From assembly GCF_024448335.1 (NCBI RefSeq), contig NZ_JAMOHM010000004.1, positions 338,890 through 402,889 of the forward strand: a stretch of 64,000 nt of DNA. The letters are read 5' to 3'. Origin of the DNA: Stutzerimonas frequens. Lineage in GTDB: Bacteria > Pseudomonadota > Gammaproteobacteria > Pseudomonadales > Pseudomonadaceae. This document shows positions 28,693 through 37,608 of this stretch, one piece after another. The notes under the pieces were generated by a model, which worked only from the letters and a program-made list of their open reading frames with translations, ran no database searches and was not told where the DNA came from. The translations under genes and the position numbers were made by a program. The first letter of the stretch is position 1. The number at the start of each line of letters is the position of its first letter.

Positions 28693-29121
28693 GTGGAACA
28701 GACCCTCGCGACCTGGTTGCTCCCGATCGTCGGCCTGATCGCCGGCATCGCCATCGGTTATCTGGTGGCGCGCAGCAGCGCACCCAACCGCACACAGCGT
28801 CAGGTCGACGACCTGCAAGAGCGCTTCGACACCTATCAGAGCGAAGTGGTCACCCACTTCAACACCACTGCCAGCCTGCTGCGCAAGCTCACCCAGAACT
28901 ACCAGGACATCCAGGAACACCTGTCCGACGGCGCCAACCGCCTGGCCCTCGACGAGCCGACCCGCCAGCGCCTGATGGCCGCGCTGCACGAGGAGAACCA
29001 TGGTTCGCGCGAGCGGCTGTCCTCACCGGCCTTCACCGAACCGCCGAAGGACTATGCCCCCAAAGGCGACGATACCCCTGGCACTCTGCACGAAAACTTC
29101 GGCCTTAAGAGCCGTCACTGA
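28693..29121 (+). CDS. zapG: ZapG (YhcB/DUF1043) membrane protein
   Basis: The product is 142 residues from a GTG at 28693 with a GAGGAAGGA ribosome site just upstream. One N-terminal membrane helix (WLLPIVGLIAGIAIGYLVA) is followed by a coiled-coil region (RQVDDLQERFDTYQSEVVTHF) and a disordered tail. Known YhcB/ZapG proteins link the divisome, envelope growth and LPS synthesis in gamma-proteobacteria. It is divergent from the hydrolase-trpS-zapE group and convergent with nadC. Confidence 0.9.
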   Translation: MEQTLATWLLPIVGLIAGIAIGYLVARSSAPNRTQRQVDDLQERFDTYQSEVVTHFNTTASLLRKLTQNYQDIQEHLSDGANRLALDEPTRQRLMAALHEENHGSRERLSSPAFTEPPKDYAPKGDDTPGTLHENFGLKSRH

Positions 29122-29127
29122 TCCATC

Positions 29128-29152
29128 GCCTGGCGCAGCCGCTGCGCCAGGC
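29128..29152. terminator. Hairpin between convergent zapG and nadC
   Basis: Perfect 10-bp arms GCCTGGCGCA (29128-29137) and TGCGCCAGGC (29143-29152), loop GCCGC, between two convergent genes. A pyrimidine-rich tract follows on the plus strand. Confidence 0.65.
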
Positions 29153-29162
29153 TCTCCCCCTC

Positions 29163-30011
29163 TTACTGACGCAAGCGCATCGACAGGTCCACCGCCTGTA
29201 TATGCTTGGTCAGCGCGCCGATCGAGATGTAGTCGACGCCCGTCTCCGCAACACTGCGCAACGTGTCGTCACTGATGCCGCCCGATGCCTCGAGCTTGGC
29301 CCGGCCCGCCGTGATCGCCACAGCCGTGCGCATGTCATCGAGCGTCAGCTCGTCGAGCATGACGATATCCGCGCCCGCATCCAGCGCCTGCTCGAGCTCT
29401 TCGAGGCTTTCCACTTCGATCTCCACCGGCTTGCCCGGCGCGATGCGATGCGCAGCGGCCACCGCTTCGGCGATCCCGCCACAGGCAGCAATGTGGTTTT
29501 CCTTGATCAGAAAGGCGTCGTACAGGCCGATCCGGTGGTTGTGGCAGCCGCCGCAGGTAACCGCGTACTTCTGCGCCAGGCGCAGCCCCGGAATGGTCTT
29601 GCGCGTATCCAGCAAGCGAACGCCGGTGCCCTCGACCATGTCGGCGTAGTGCCGGCAACGGCTGGCCACCCCAGAGAGCATCTGCAGAAAGTTCAGCGCG
29701 CTACGCTCGCCGGTCAGCAGCGCCCGTGCCGGCCCTTCGAGGTGGAAAAGGACCTTATCCGCCCCCACCCTGTCCCCGTCGGCAACCTGCCAGTGGACCG
29801 CGACACGCGGGTCCACCTGACGGAACACGGCATCGACCCAGGCGGTTCCGCTGATCACCGCATCCTCGCGGGTTATCACCGAGGCATGAGCCAGGCGCTC
29901 AGCAGGGATCAACTGGGCAGTAATGTCACCACTGCCGACATCTTCGGCGAGCGCGCGGCGTGCGTTGGCGTCGATTTCCGCCGACAGATCGGCAAGCGTG
30001 AGATTGGGCAT
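29163..30011 (-). CDS. nadC: Nicotinate-nucleotide pyrophosphorylase (carboxylating)
   Basis: The product is 282 residues. It has the quinolinate phosphoribosyltransferase signatures [40 protein letters not shown] and [20 protein letters not shown]. The enzyme makes nicotinate mononucleotide from quinolinate and PRPP in NAD synthesis. The ATG at 30011 follows GAGGAG on the minus strand. In P. aeruginosa nadC is also next to the DUF1631 gene, here divergent across a 415-bp spacer. Confidence 0.96.
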   Translation of the reverse strand: MPNLTLADLSAEIDANARRALAEDVGSGDITAQLIPAERLAHASVITREDAVISGTAWVDAVFRQVDPRVAVHWQVADGDRVGADKVLFHLEGPARALLTGERSALNFLQMLSGVASRCRHYADMVEGTGVRLLDTRKTIPGLRLAQKYAVTCGGCHNHRIGLYDAFLIKENHIAACGGIAEAVAAAHRIAPGKPVEIEVESLEELEQALDAGADIVMLDELTLDDMRTAVAITAGRAKLEASGGISDDTLRSVAETGVDYISIGALTKHIQAVDLSMRLRQ

Positions 30012-30188
30012 GACGGGCTCCTCTGAATTGCCGGATTATAAAGACTCGGACCGCTGCACAGCGACAAGCGCACCCTCGATGACCGCCCCTCATCGAGCTT
30101 TCCTTACCTCCTGGCGGAAAAGCCGCGAGTATCTGTGAGCCAGATCATGTCCAACAAAATACCGGCCTTGGCATCGGCCTTAGATGCT

Positions 30189-30194
30189 TATAAT
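30189..30194 (+). promoter_or_regulatory. Candidate -10 (TATAAT) in the nadC-DUF1631 spacer
   Basis: A perfect TATAAT; TTGGCA lies only 15 bases upstream (30168-30173), so the pair is tentative. It is one of three promoter-like sites in the 30012-30425 spacer. I see no open reading frame or tRNA there. Confidence 0.35.
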
Positions 30195-30247
30195 GCCCCT
30201 GAAAATTGACGTCACGTAAATGGCGACATCCAGCTGACGGGACGTCG

Positions 30248-30275
30248 TTGTAAAACCGAAGCGCTCGGCTATGCT
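30248..30275 (+). promoter_or_regulatory. Candidate sigma-70 promoter in the nadC-DUF1631 spacer
   Basis: TTGTAA (30248-30253), 16 bases, TATGCT (30270-30275). It would give a leader of about 145 bases before the DUF1631 gene, or a short independent RNA. Confidence 0.35.
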
Positions 30276-30425
30276 GCGGCTGGAATCCGGCTCGATACAA
30301 AAGTCTGCCCTAATGCGGGCTCACCGGTACCTTCGCCTTGCCCTGCCAACCTGGTTACCTTTATAAGACGCTGCTCAACATCTGGCGTGTGACCGCCTCA
30401 AACAGGCGACCGCAGGAGAGTCTCG

Positions 30426-32684
30426 ATGCGAACCGATGCGAAAGTGGTGCACCTGAACAAGGCCGCCCCTGAGCACAAGCCTTCCTCGCCAGCCGGCCGC
30501 CTGCCGGTGGCGCTCATCAGCGTGCGCGACAAGGCCGCCCAGCAGCTGCGCCAGGCTCTGCAATCGCTGTTCGACAATGCCGACGACTCGCTCTTCGAAA
30601 TTGCCGATCGCGCGACCAGCAACTCCGAACAGAACGCTTTCTTCGAGGCCATGCGCGACCTGCGCATGAAGCGCCGCAACATCGAGCGCGGCTTCCTGCA
30701 GCAGCTGTTCGAGGCTTTCTCCAAGCTGAACCAGTACGAGATCGGCAAGCCACCGGCGCCGGAAACCGTCTCCTTCGACAGCCTGTCGCTGGTACAGAAT
30801 GACGAGCTGGAGGAGTCGGTCGCCGTCGACACCATGGTAGCGAAGGTCATGAGCCGGGCAGCGCAGCCGCTAGGCCATCTGACCACCCGCATGAATGCGC
30901 TGATCAGCAAGAAGCTCGACGACAAGAGCAACCCGCTCGGCCCGCACGCGCTTTGCGACTACTTCATCGAGGCGAGCAGCAGCCTGGGCGTCGAAATCAA
31001 GGTCAAGCTGATCATCTTCAAGCTATTCGAAAAATACGTACTCGGCGATCTCGACCAGCTCTACGCAGAAGCCAACCAGACACTGGTGGCAGCCGGTATC
31101 CTGCCCGAACTCCAATCGGCTCTGCCGCGACGCCAGCCGCGGCCAGGCGTCCCGGCCGGCAGCCATGCACCGGCCGCCCCGTCCGGACAGGCTGTCCAGG
31201 TCGACGAGGGCCTGCAGGAGGCCGCGTTCAGCGCCCTGCACAATCTACTTTCCGAGCTGCGTGGCAGCAGCATGCTGCCGGCTCGCAACGTTCCCAGCGA
31301 TGCCATCCCGATCTCCAGCAGTGATCTGCTTCGCCTGCTGTCGCATATGCAGGCCCGCGCACCACAGACGGTCGATGATTTCGATCTGCAGGAGCAGCTC
31401 GGCAGCCTGCTGAGCCGGGTAAGCGCCAAGACCGGAAAATCGCGCGTGGTCGGCGAGATCGATGACGATGTCATCAACCTCGTCTCCATGCTCTTCGAGT
31501 TCATTCTCGACGATCGAACCCTGCCGGATTCGCTCAAGGCACTGATTGGCCGCCTGCAGATCCCGCTGCTGAAGGTCGCGGTACTGGACAAGACATTCTT
31601 CAGCCGCGGCAGCCACCCGGCACGCCGCCTGCTCAACGAGATCGCTTCGGCAGCGATGGGCTGGGGCGACCAGGACGAAGCCCAGCGCGACAGCCTGTAT
31701 CAGAAGATCGAGCAGATCGTGGCTCGCCTGCTCAACGATTTCGTCGACGATCCAGCGATCTTCTCCGAGTTGCTGGCCGACTTCCTGGCATTCGTGGGCG
31801 ACGAGCGCCGCCGCAGCGAGCTACTCGAGCAGCGCACCCGTGACGCTGAGGAAGGCCGCGCCAAGGCGGAGATTGCACGCCAGGAAGTGGAGTACGCGCT
31901 GAACCAGCGCCTGCTCGGCAAGACGCTTCCGGAAGTCGTGGTACGCCTGCTGCAAGAGGCCTGGAGCAAGGTGCTGCTGCTCACCTGCCTGAAGCATGGC
32001 ACCCAGTCCGAGGAATGGCAGGCAGCGTTGGACACCATGGACGATCTGGTCTGGAGCGTGACCCCACACGAGGACGATGAGTCGCGGGCACGCCTGCTGG
32101 AACTGGTCCCCAGCCTTCTCAAGGCCTTGCGCGAGGGCCTGGTTAGCGCAGCATTCGACCCGTTCTCCACCGGAGACTTCTTCACCCAGCTCGAAGCGCT
32201 GCATGTCCAGACCCTACAGCGCATCCAGCAGCCGCAGCCTTCCCCGGACAACGCCGGGGCGGCGAGTGATGTTCCAGCGGAGCCTGCCGCGGCCGCGGTC
32301 GAAGACCGCGCACCGGCCATGGTCGAGGTGGTCGATGAGATCGTTCTGCTGGCACCTGGCGAAAGCCGCGAGCAGGAGCCCGAGGTCAGCCTTCCGGACA
32401 ACGATGAAGCGCTGATCAAGGTCGACAATCTTCGGGTCGGCAGCTGGGTCGAGTTCCAGGAGGACGAAGAGCACAAGCTGCGCTGCAAGCTGGCCGCGGT
32501 GATCAAGCCCACCGGCAAGTACATCTTCGTCAACCGTACTGGCATGAAGGTCCTGGAAAAGACCCGCATGGGGCTGGCGAGCGAGTTTCAGCGCGGCGCC
32601 ATTCGCCTGCTCAATGACACCCTGCTCTTCGACCGCGCCCTCGAATCGGTTATCGGCAACCTGCGCAAGCTGAAGAACACCTGA
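30426..32684 (+). CDS. DUF1631 family protein
   Basis: The product is 752 residues and matches the DUF1631 family, conserved in pseudomonads and of unknown function (sometimes mislabelled thymidine phosphorylase). The amino end is MRTDAKVVHLNKAAPEHK; residues 30-220 and 260-610 are helical, with a long coiled-coil-like stretch near 460-490 (RTRDAEEGRAKAEIARQEVE). A Pro/Ala linker follows, then a C-terminal beta-rich piece (VGSWVEFQEDEEHKLRCKL) that recalls a PilZ-like barrel but lacks the RxxxR motif needed for c-di-GMP. No membrane segments. An AGGAGAG site precedes the ATG. The hairpin at 32696 follows it. Confidence 0.85.
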   Translation: MRTDAKVVHLNKAAPEHKPSSPAGRLPVALISVRDKAAQQLRQALQSLFDNADDSLFEIADRATSNSEQNAFFEAMRDLRMKRRNIERGFLQQLFEAFSKLNQYEIGKPPAPETVSFDSLSLVQNDELEESVAVDTMVAKVMSRAAQPLGHLTTRMNALISKKLDDKSNPLGPHALCDYFIEASSSLGVEIKVKLIIFKLFEKYVLGDLDQLYAEANQTLVAAGILPELQSALPRRQPRPGVPAGSHAPAAPSGQAVQVDEGLQEAAFSALHNLLSELRGSSMLPARNVPSDAIPISSSDLLRLLSHMQARAPQTVDDFDLQEQLGSLLSRVSAKTGKSRVVGEIDDDVINLVSMLFEFILDDRTLPDSLKALIGRLQIPLLKVAVLDKTFFSRGSHPARRLLNEIASAAMGWGDQDEAQRDSLYQKIEQIVARLLNDFVDDPAIFSELLADFLAFVGDERRRSELLEQRTRDAEEGRAKAEIARQEVEYALNQRLLGKTLPEVVVRLLQEAWSKVLLLTCLKHGTQSEEWQAALDTMDDLVWSVTPHEDDESRARLLELVPSLLKALREGLVSAAFDPFSTGDFFTQLEALHVQTLQRIQQPQPSPDNAGAASDVPAEPAAAAVEDRAPAMVEVVDEIVLLAPGESREQEPEVSLPDNDEALIKVDNLRVGSWVEFQEDEEHKLRCKLAAVIKPTGKYIFVNRTGMKVLEKTRMGLASEFQRGAIRLLNDTLLFDRALESVIGNLRKLKNT

Positions 32685-32695
32685 TCGTTCCAACG

Positions 32696-32715
32696 GGCAT
32701 GCCGCCCGGCATGCC
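32696..32715 (+). terminator. Hairpin after the DUF1631 gene
   Basis: Arms GGCATGCCG (32696-32704) and CGGCATGCC (32707-32715) are perfect. It begins 12 bases after the stop and precedes a new promoter. Confidence 0.5.
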
Positions 32716-32753
32716 TGCGATCCCTCCGCGCGGCAAAGCGCCGCACTTCGCGC

Positions 32754-32781
32754 TTGGCTTTTGACCCTGCACAGCTAGAAT
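32754..32781 (+). promoter_or_regulatory. Sigma-70 promoter of the DUF3094 gene
   Basis: TTGGCT (32754-32759), 16-base spacer, TAGAAT (32776-32781), 25 bases before the start codon of the small gene. Confidence 0.5.
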
Positions 32782-32805
32782 GCCTGCATTCTATTCGAGG
32801 TGCCC

Positions 32806-32979
32806 ATGCCCAGCCGCCTTAACCCCGAAGACCAGCAGCGCGTCGATGACTACCTCCGCGCACCGCAGCATCAGGTCGAACGCCGGCCGTTTCGCCCCTG
32901 GCTCCTGTTGCTCGTCGTGCTGGCCATCGTAATAGGCCTTGGGCTGTTGAGCCGCCTCCTGAGTCGCCTGGTGCTTTGA
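32806..32979 (+). CDS. DUF3094 family small membrane protein, 57 residues
   Basis: The sequence starts MPSRLNPEDQQRVDDYLRAP and contains QHQVERRPFRPW followed by one membrane helix (LLLLVVLAIVIGLGLLSRLL). This matches the DUF3094 family, which is typical of Pseudomonas and has no known function. A cytoplasmic amino end and one C-terminal inner-membrane helix are expected. A GAGG site precedes the ATG. It is followed after 50 bases by ndh on the same strand, as in other pseudomonads. Confidence 0.85.
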   Translation: MPSRLNPEDQQRVDDYLRAPQHQVERRPFRPWLLLLVVLAIVIGLGLLSRLLSRLVL

Positions 32980-33029
32980 GCACACACCGGCGCACCGCCC
33001 CGATTTCCTTGCAGCTATGAGTCATTCCC

Positions 33030-34325
33030 ATGTCACATCGAATCGTAATCGTCGGCGGCGGTGCCGGCGGGCTAGAGCTTGCTACCCGCCTGGGCAGGAC
33101 CCTGGGCAAGCGCGGCAAAGCCCGGGTCACCCTGGTCGACGCGAATCTCACCCACATCTGGAAGCCGCTGCTGCATGAAGTGGCAGCCGGCTCGCTGAAC
33201 TCATCGGCCGACGAGCTCAACTATGTGGCGCAAGCCAAGTGGAATCACTTCGAATTCCAGATGGGTCGCATGGCCGGTCTGGATCGCGCAAACAAGTGCA
33301 TTCGCCTGGAAGCCACGCGCGACGAATTCGGCGTGGAGTTGGTGCCCTCGCGCGCACTGAACTACGACACCCTGGTGATCGCGGTCGGCAGCACGACCAA
33401 TGATTTCGGCACGCCGGGGGCCGCGGAGCACTGCATCTTCCTCGATACCCGCGAACAGGCCGAGCGCTTCCACCGTCAGTTGCTCAGCCACTACATGAAG
33501 GCGCATGCCGGCGAAAGCGGGCCGCGCGGCATCAACATGGCAATCGTCGGCGCCGGCGCCACCGGCGTCGAACTCGCCGCCGAGTTGCTGCATGCGGCCA
33601 AGGAACTGGCCGCCTACGGCCTCGATGGAATCAAGCCGGAAGACGTGAAGATCACCCTGATCGAGGCCGGACCGAAAGTTCTGCCGGCGCTGCCCGAGCG
33701 GATCAGCCAGCCCGTGCACCAGACGCTGCTGGACCTGGGCGTCACGGTGCTTACCGGCGCAGCGGTCAGCGAAGTCACCGCCGACGGCCTGCACACCAAG
33801 CAGGGCGAGTTCGTTCCAGCCAGCCTGAAGGTGTGGGCAGCCGGCATCAAGGCACCGGCCTTCCTGCACGAGCTCGATGGCCTGGAAACCAACCGCATCA
33901 ATCAGCTGGTGGTCGACCCGACCCTGCAGAGCACCCGCGACGAGAACATCTTCGCCTTTGGCGACTGCGCCGCCTGCCCGCAGCCGGACAGCGACCGCAA
34001 TGTGCCGCCTCGCGCGCAGGCGGCTCACCAGCAGGCTTCAATGCTGGCGCGATCGATCCGCAATCGACTGGAAGGCAAGCCGCTACCGAGCTACCGCTAC
34101 AAGGATTACGGTTCGCTGATATCGCTCTCGACCTTCTCGGCCGTGGGCAATCTGATGGGCAATCTGACGGGCAACGTCATGCTCGAGGGCTGGCTGGCAA
34201 GGATGTTCTACATCTCGCTGTACCGCATGCACCAGATCGCGCTGTACGGTATGCCTCGTACGCTGCTGATGATGCTGGGCGACAAGCTCAGCCGCAGTAC
34301 CGAACCTCGTCTGAAACTCCATTGA
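33030..34325 (+). CDS. ndh: Type II NADH dehydrogenase (NDH-2)
   Basis: The product is 431 residues. The FAD-binding Rossmann motif VGGGAGGLELATRLG is at 8-22, the NAD-binding one (IVGAGATGVELAAELL) near 170, and the second FAD motif ENIFAFGDCAACP near 310. The C-terminal amphipathic helices (MFYISLYRMHQIALYG) anchor the enzyme to the inner membrane. It passes electrons from NADH to quinone without pumping protons. A bidirectional terminator follows, separating it from the leftward tRNA genes. Confidence 0.93.
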   Translation: MSHRIVIVGGGAGGLELATRLGRTLGKRGKARVTLVDANLTHIWKPLLHEVAAGSLNSSADELNYVAQAKWNHFEFQMGRMAGLDRANKCIRLEATRDEFGVELVPSRALNYDTLVIAVGSTTNDFGTPGAAEHCIFLDTREQAERFHRQLLSHYMKAHAGESGPRGINMAIVGAGATGVELAAELLHAAKELAAYGLDGIKPEDVKITLIEAGPKVLPALPERISQPVHQTLLDLGVTVLTGAAVSEVTADGLHTKQGEFVPASLKVWAAGIKAPAFLHELDGLETNRINQLVVDPTLQSTRDENIFAFGDCAACPQPDSDRNVPPRAQAAHQQASMLARSIRNRLEGKPLPSYRYKDYGSLISLSTFSAVGNLMGNLTGNVMLEGWLARMFYISLYRMHQIALYGMPRTLLMMLGDKLSRSTEPRLKLH

Positions 34326-34385
34326 CGCATTGATGGCGCACCCGCGTGGTGCGCCATCTGGCGAGCTTTAAACTGCAGGCAATAA

Positions 34386-34419
34386 AAAAGCCGGATGCCC
34401 GTGCGGACATCCAGCTTTT
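34386..34419. terminator. Bidirectional terminator between ndh and the tRNA genes
   Basis: AAAAGC-GGATG on one side and CATCC-GCTTTT on the other form a hairpin with one mismatch. A-run on one side and T-run on the other allow it to act on both strands. Confidence 0.8.
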
Positions 34420-34442
34420 CATGCTTGCCAGGCAAGCTCGTA

Positions 34443-34518
34443 TGGTGGGTCGTGTAGGATTCGAACCTACGACCAATTGGTTAAAAGCCAACTGCTCTAC
34501 CAACTGAGCTAACGACCC
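34443..34518 (-). tRNA. tRNA-Lys (anticodon TTT)
   Basis: Seventy-six bases including an encoded CCA. The minus strand folds as a cloverleaf with acceptor GGGTCGT/ACGACCC, D-arm GCTCAGTTGGTAGAGC, anticodon loop CTTTTAA and T-arm GGTTCGAATCC. It is the last of three tandem leftward tRNA genes. Confidence 0.97.
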
Positions 34519-34523
34519 AAAAA

Positions 34524-34600
34524 TGGTCGGGGTAGGGGGATTCGAACTCCCGACATCCTGCTCCCAAAGCAGGCGCGCTACCGGACTGCGCTATACCCCG
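34524..34600 (-). tRNA. tRNA-Pro (anticodon TGG)
   Basis: Seventy-seven bases including an encoded CCA. Acceptor CGGGGTA/TACCCCG, anticodon loop TTTGGGA, T-arm GAGTTCGAATC. Five bases separate it from tRNA-Lys. Confidence 0.97.
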
Positions 34601-34609
34601 ATTGGAATT

Positions 34610-34685
34610 TGGCTCCGCGACCTGGACTCGAACCAGGGACCCAATGATTAACAGTCATTTGCTCTACCGACTGAGCTATCGCGGA
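34610..34685 (-). tRNA. tRNA-Asn (anticodon GTT)
   Basis: Seventy-six bases including CCA. Acceptor TCCGCGA/TCGCGGA, anticodon loop CTGTTAA, T-arm GGTTCGAGTCC. It is first in the transcript, 52 bases after a strong promoter. Confidence 0.97.
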
Positions 34686-34736
34686 ACAACTACATTCCAG
34701 CTCCTTGGCGTTACGTTCCCGCCTCAGAGGCGCGCC

Positions 34737-34764
34737 ATTTTACGGTTCCATACCCAGCTGTCAA
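34737..34764 (-). promoter_or_regulatory. tRNA operon promoter with GC-rich discriminator
   Basis: On the minus strand TTGACA (34764-34759), 16 bases, TAAAAT (34742-34737), then the GC-rich run GGCGCGCC that follows the -10. The layout is typical of stringently controlled stable-RNA promoters. Confidence 0.75.
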
Positions 34765-34871
34765 CCCTAAAAATGCGATTCATGACAACAGTTTGCGTCC
34801 GGCTAGCGGGCGCGATCGGCTGAGTGGACAACCGCATGGCATTCGCGATGCCATGCGGATTGCCCTTGGCC

Positions 34872-37436
34872 TCAATCGAAGACGATCTGCTCGCCCTCTA
34901 CCCGCGCCTTGACGCTGCTGCCCGGAGCGAACTGCCCGGCCAGGATCTGCTGCGCCAGCGGGTTCTCGATCCAGCGCTGAATGGCGCGCTTGAGCGGCCG
35001 CGCGCCGTAAACCGGGTCGTAGCCGACGGCGATCAGCTTGTCCATCGCCTCCTGGCTCAGTTCCAGGCTCAGCTCGCGCTCGGCCAGACGCTTGCGCAAC
35101 CGGCCCAACTGGATCTCGGCAATGCCGGCGATCTGCTCGCGACCGAGCGGATCGAATACCACCACCTCGTCGATACGGTTGATGAACTCCGGACGGAAAT
35201 GGTGCGCCACCGCATCCATCACCGCGGCCCGCTGCGCATCGGGATCGCCGACCAGCTCCTGGATCTGCGCCGAGCCCAGGTTCGAGGTCATCACGATCAC
35301 GGTGTTCTTGAAGTCCACGGTCCGCCCATGGCTGTCGGTCAGACGACCATCCTCGAGTACCTGCAGCAGCACGTTGAACACGTCCGGATGGGCCTTCTCC
35401 ACCTCGTCCATCAGCACCACGGAATAGGGCTTGCGACGCACCGCTTCGGTCAGGTAGCCGCCCTCCTCGTAGCCGACGTAGCCCGGCGGTGCTCCGATCA
35501 GGCGCGCGACCGAATGTTTCTCCATGAACTCGGACATGTCGATGCGGATCATCGCCTCCTCGGTATCGAAGAGGAATTCGGCCAGCGCCTTGCACAGCTC
35601 GGTCTTGCCTACCCCGGTCGGACCGAGGAAGAGGAAGGAGCCGCTCGGCCGGTTCGGGTCAGCCAATCCGGCGCGCGAGCGGCGCACGGCGTTGGCCACC
35701 GCCACAACCGCCTCGTGCTGGCCGATGACACGGGTGTGCAGCATGTCTTCCATGCGCAGCAGCTTGTCGCGCTCGCCTTCGAGCATCTTCGACACAGGAA
35801 TGCCGGTCCACTTGGAGACCACCTCGGCGATCTCCTCGTCGGTCACCTTGTTGCGCAGCAGCTGGTTTTCCTTCTTGCCGTGCTGGTCGACCATTTCCAG
35901 GCTGCGCTCGAGGTCTGGGATGATGCCGTACTGCAGCTCGGCCATGCGCGCCAGGTCGCCCTTGCGCCGCGCCGCCTCGAGGTCGGCCTTGGCCTGCTCG
36001 ATCTTCTGCTGGATCTGCGCGGAGCCCTGGACCTCAGCCTTTTCCGACTTCCAGATCTCCTCCAGATCCGAGTATTCCTTCTCCAGCTTGGCGATATCGT
36101 CCTCGAGCTTGGCCAGGCGCTTCTTGGTGGCCTCGTCGTCCTCCTTCTTCAGCGCCTCGCGCTCGATCTTCAGCTGGATCAGCCGGCGGTCGAGACGATC
36201 CAGCTCTTCCGGCTTGGAATCGATCTCCATGCGGATGCGGCTGGCGGCCTCGTCGATCAGGTCGATGGCCTTGTCCGGCAGCTGACGATCCGTGATGTAG
36301 CGATGGCTGAGCTTGGCCGCGGCGATGATGGCGCCATCGGTGATGGTCACGCCGTGGTGCACCTCGTAGCGCTCCTTGAGGCCGCGCAGGATGGCAATGG
36401 TGTCCTCCTCGCTCGGCTCGTCCACCAGAACCTTCTGGAAGCGGCGCTCCAGCGCGGCATCCTTCTCGATGTACTGACGATACTCGTCGAGGGTGGTGGC
36501 GCCGACACAGTGCAACTCACCCCGGGCAAGAGCGGGCTTGAGCATGTTGCCGGCATCCATGGCGCCCTCGGCCTTGCCGGCACCGACCATCGTGTGCAGC
36601 TCGTCGATGAACAGGATGACTCGGCCTTCCTGCTTGGACAGCTCGTTGAGCACGGCCTTGAGACGCTCCTCGAACTCGCCGCGGAACTTGGCACCGGCGA
36701 TCAGCGAGCCCATGTCCAGCGCCAGCAGACGCTTGTCCTTCAGGCCATCCGGCACCTCGCCATTGACGATGCGCTGGGCCAGCCCTTCGACGATGGCGGT
36801 CTTGCCGACACCGGGCTCGCCGATCAGCACCGGGTTGTTCTTGGTGCGCCGTTGCAGGACCTGAATGGTGCGGCGGATCTCGTCGTCACGGCCGATCACC
36901 GGATCGAGCTTGCCCTCCTCGGCACGCTTGGTCATGTCGACGGTGTACTTGTCCAGCGCCTGACGCGACTCCTCGGCATTGGGGTCGTTGACCGCCGCGC
37001 CACCGCGCAGGTTGCTGATGGCGTTCTCCAGGGCCTTCTTGCTCACGCCCTGGGCCAGCAGCAGCTTGCCCAAACGGGTGTTGTTGTCCAGCGCGGCAAG
37101 CAGTACCAGTTCGCTGGAGATGTACTGGTCGCCCTTCTGCTGGGCGAGGCGATCGGCCTGGTTGAGCAGACGCGCCAGATCCTGCGACAGGTTCATGTCA
37201 CCGGTGGGGTTCTGCAGCTTGGGCAGCTGGTCCAGCTCCTTGGTCAGGGCCTGGCGCAGCGCGTTGATGTCGAAGCCGACCTGCATCAACAAGGGCTTGA
37301 TCGAACCGCCCTGCTGCTCCAGCAGGGCCTGCATCAGGTGCAACGGCTCGATGGAGGGGTGATCCAGGCCAACGGCAATGGATTGGGCATCGGAGAGCGC
37401 AAGCTGAAGCTTGCTGGTCAATCGATCGATACGCAT
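34872..37436 (-). CDS. clpB: ATP-dependent disaggregase ClpB
   Basis: The product is 854 residues, standard for ClpB. The N-terminal Clp repeat domain (about 1-145), first AAA domain with [14 protein letters not shown] near 206, coiled-coil middle domain (about 405-525) and second AAA domain with [14 protein letters not shown] near 605 are all present. With DnaK it rescues aggregated proteins after heat stress. It has a heat-shock type promoter about 75 bases upstream. The open frame on the opposite strand is a shadow. Confidence 0.97.
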   Translation of the reverse strand: MRIDRLTSKLQLALSDAQSIAVGLDHPSIEPLHLMQALLEQQGGSIKPLLMQVGFDINALRQALTKELDQLPKLQNPTGDMNLSQDLARLLNQADRLAQQKGDQYISSELVLLAALDNNTRLGKLLLAQGVSKKALENAISNLRGGAAVNDPNAEESRQALDKYTVDMTKRAEEGKLDPVIGRDDEIRRTIQVLQRRTKNNPVLIGEPGVGKTAIVEGLAQRIVNGEVPDGLKDKRLLALDMGSLIAGAKFRGEFEERLKAVLNELSKQEGRVILFIDELHTMVGAGKAEGAMDAGNMLKPALARGELHCVGATTLDEYRQYIEKDAALERRFQKVLVDEPSEEDTIAILRGLKERYEVHHGVTITDGAIIAAAKLSHRYITDRQLPDKAIDLIDEAASRIRMEIDSKPEELDRLDRRLIQLKIEREALKKEDDEATKKRLAKLEDDIAKLEKEYSDLEEIWKSEKAEVQGSAQIQQKIEQAKADLEAARRKGDLARMAELQYGIIPDLERSLEMVDQHGKKENQLLRNKVTDEEIAEVVSKWTGIPVSKMLEGERDKLLRMEDMLHTRVIGQHEAVVAVANAVRRSRAGLADPNRPSGSFLFLGPTGVGKTELCKALAEFLFDTEEAMIRIDMSEFMEKHSVARLIGAPPGYVGYEEGGYLTEAVRRKPYSVVLMDEVEKAHPDVFNVLLQVLEDGRLTDSHGRTVDFKNTVIVMTSNLGSAQIQELVGDPDAQRAAVMDAVAHHFRPEFINRIDEVVVFDPLGREQIAGIAEIQLGRLRKRLAERELSLELSQEAMDKLIAVGYDPVYGARPLKRAIQRWIENPLAQQILAGQFAPGSSVKARVEGEQIVFD

Positions 37437-37509
37437 GGATGTTCATCCTCAGGTAAAGCGGGCCGGCACCATGAATCGCGCCTTACAAATAGCCCGCGAG
37501 ATGGAGCAT

Positions 37510-37537
37510 AGATGAGGATGATTGTTGGAGATTCAAG
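37510..37537 (-). promoter_or_regulatory. Sigma-32 heat-shock promoter of clpB
   Basis: Minus strand: CTTGAAT (37537-37531), 13 bases, CCTCATCT (37517-37510), close to the sigma-32 consensus CTTGAAA with CCCCAT-type -10. It lies 74 bases before the start codon. Confidence 0.7.
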
Positions 37538-37608
37538 GCGGATGACATTGATGCAGGTCATGCCGGGACCGCGGAGTCACGCCCCCTGTCGAACCACCAA
37601 GCGCAGGC

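Noticed and set aside
34824..37511. 895-residue open frame antisense to clpB
   Set aside because: It mirrors clpB exactly and has no recognisable motif.
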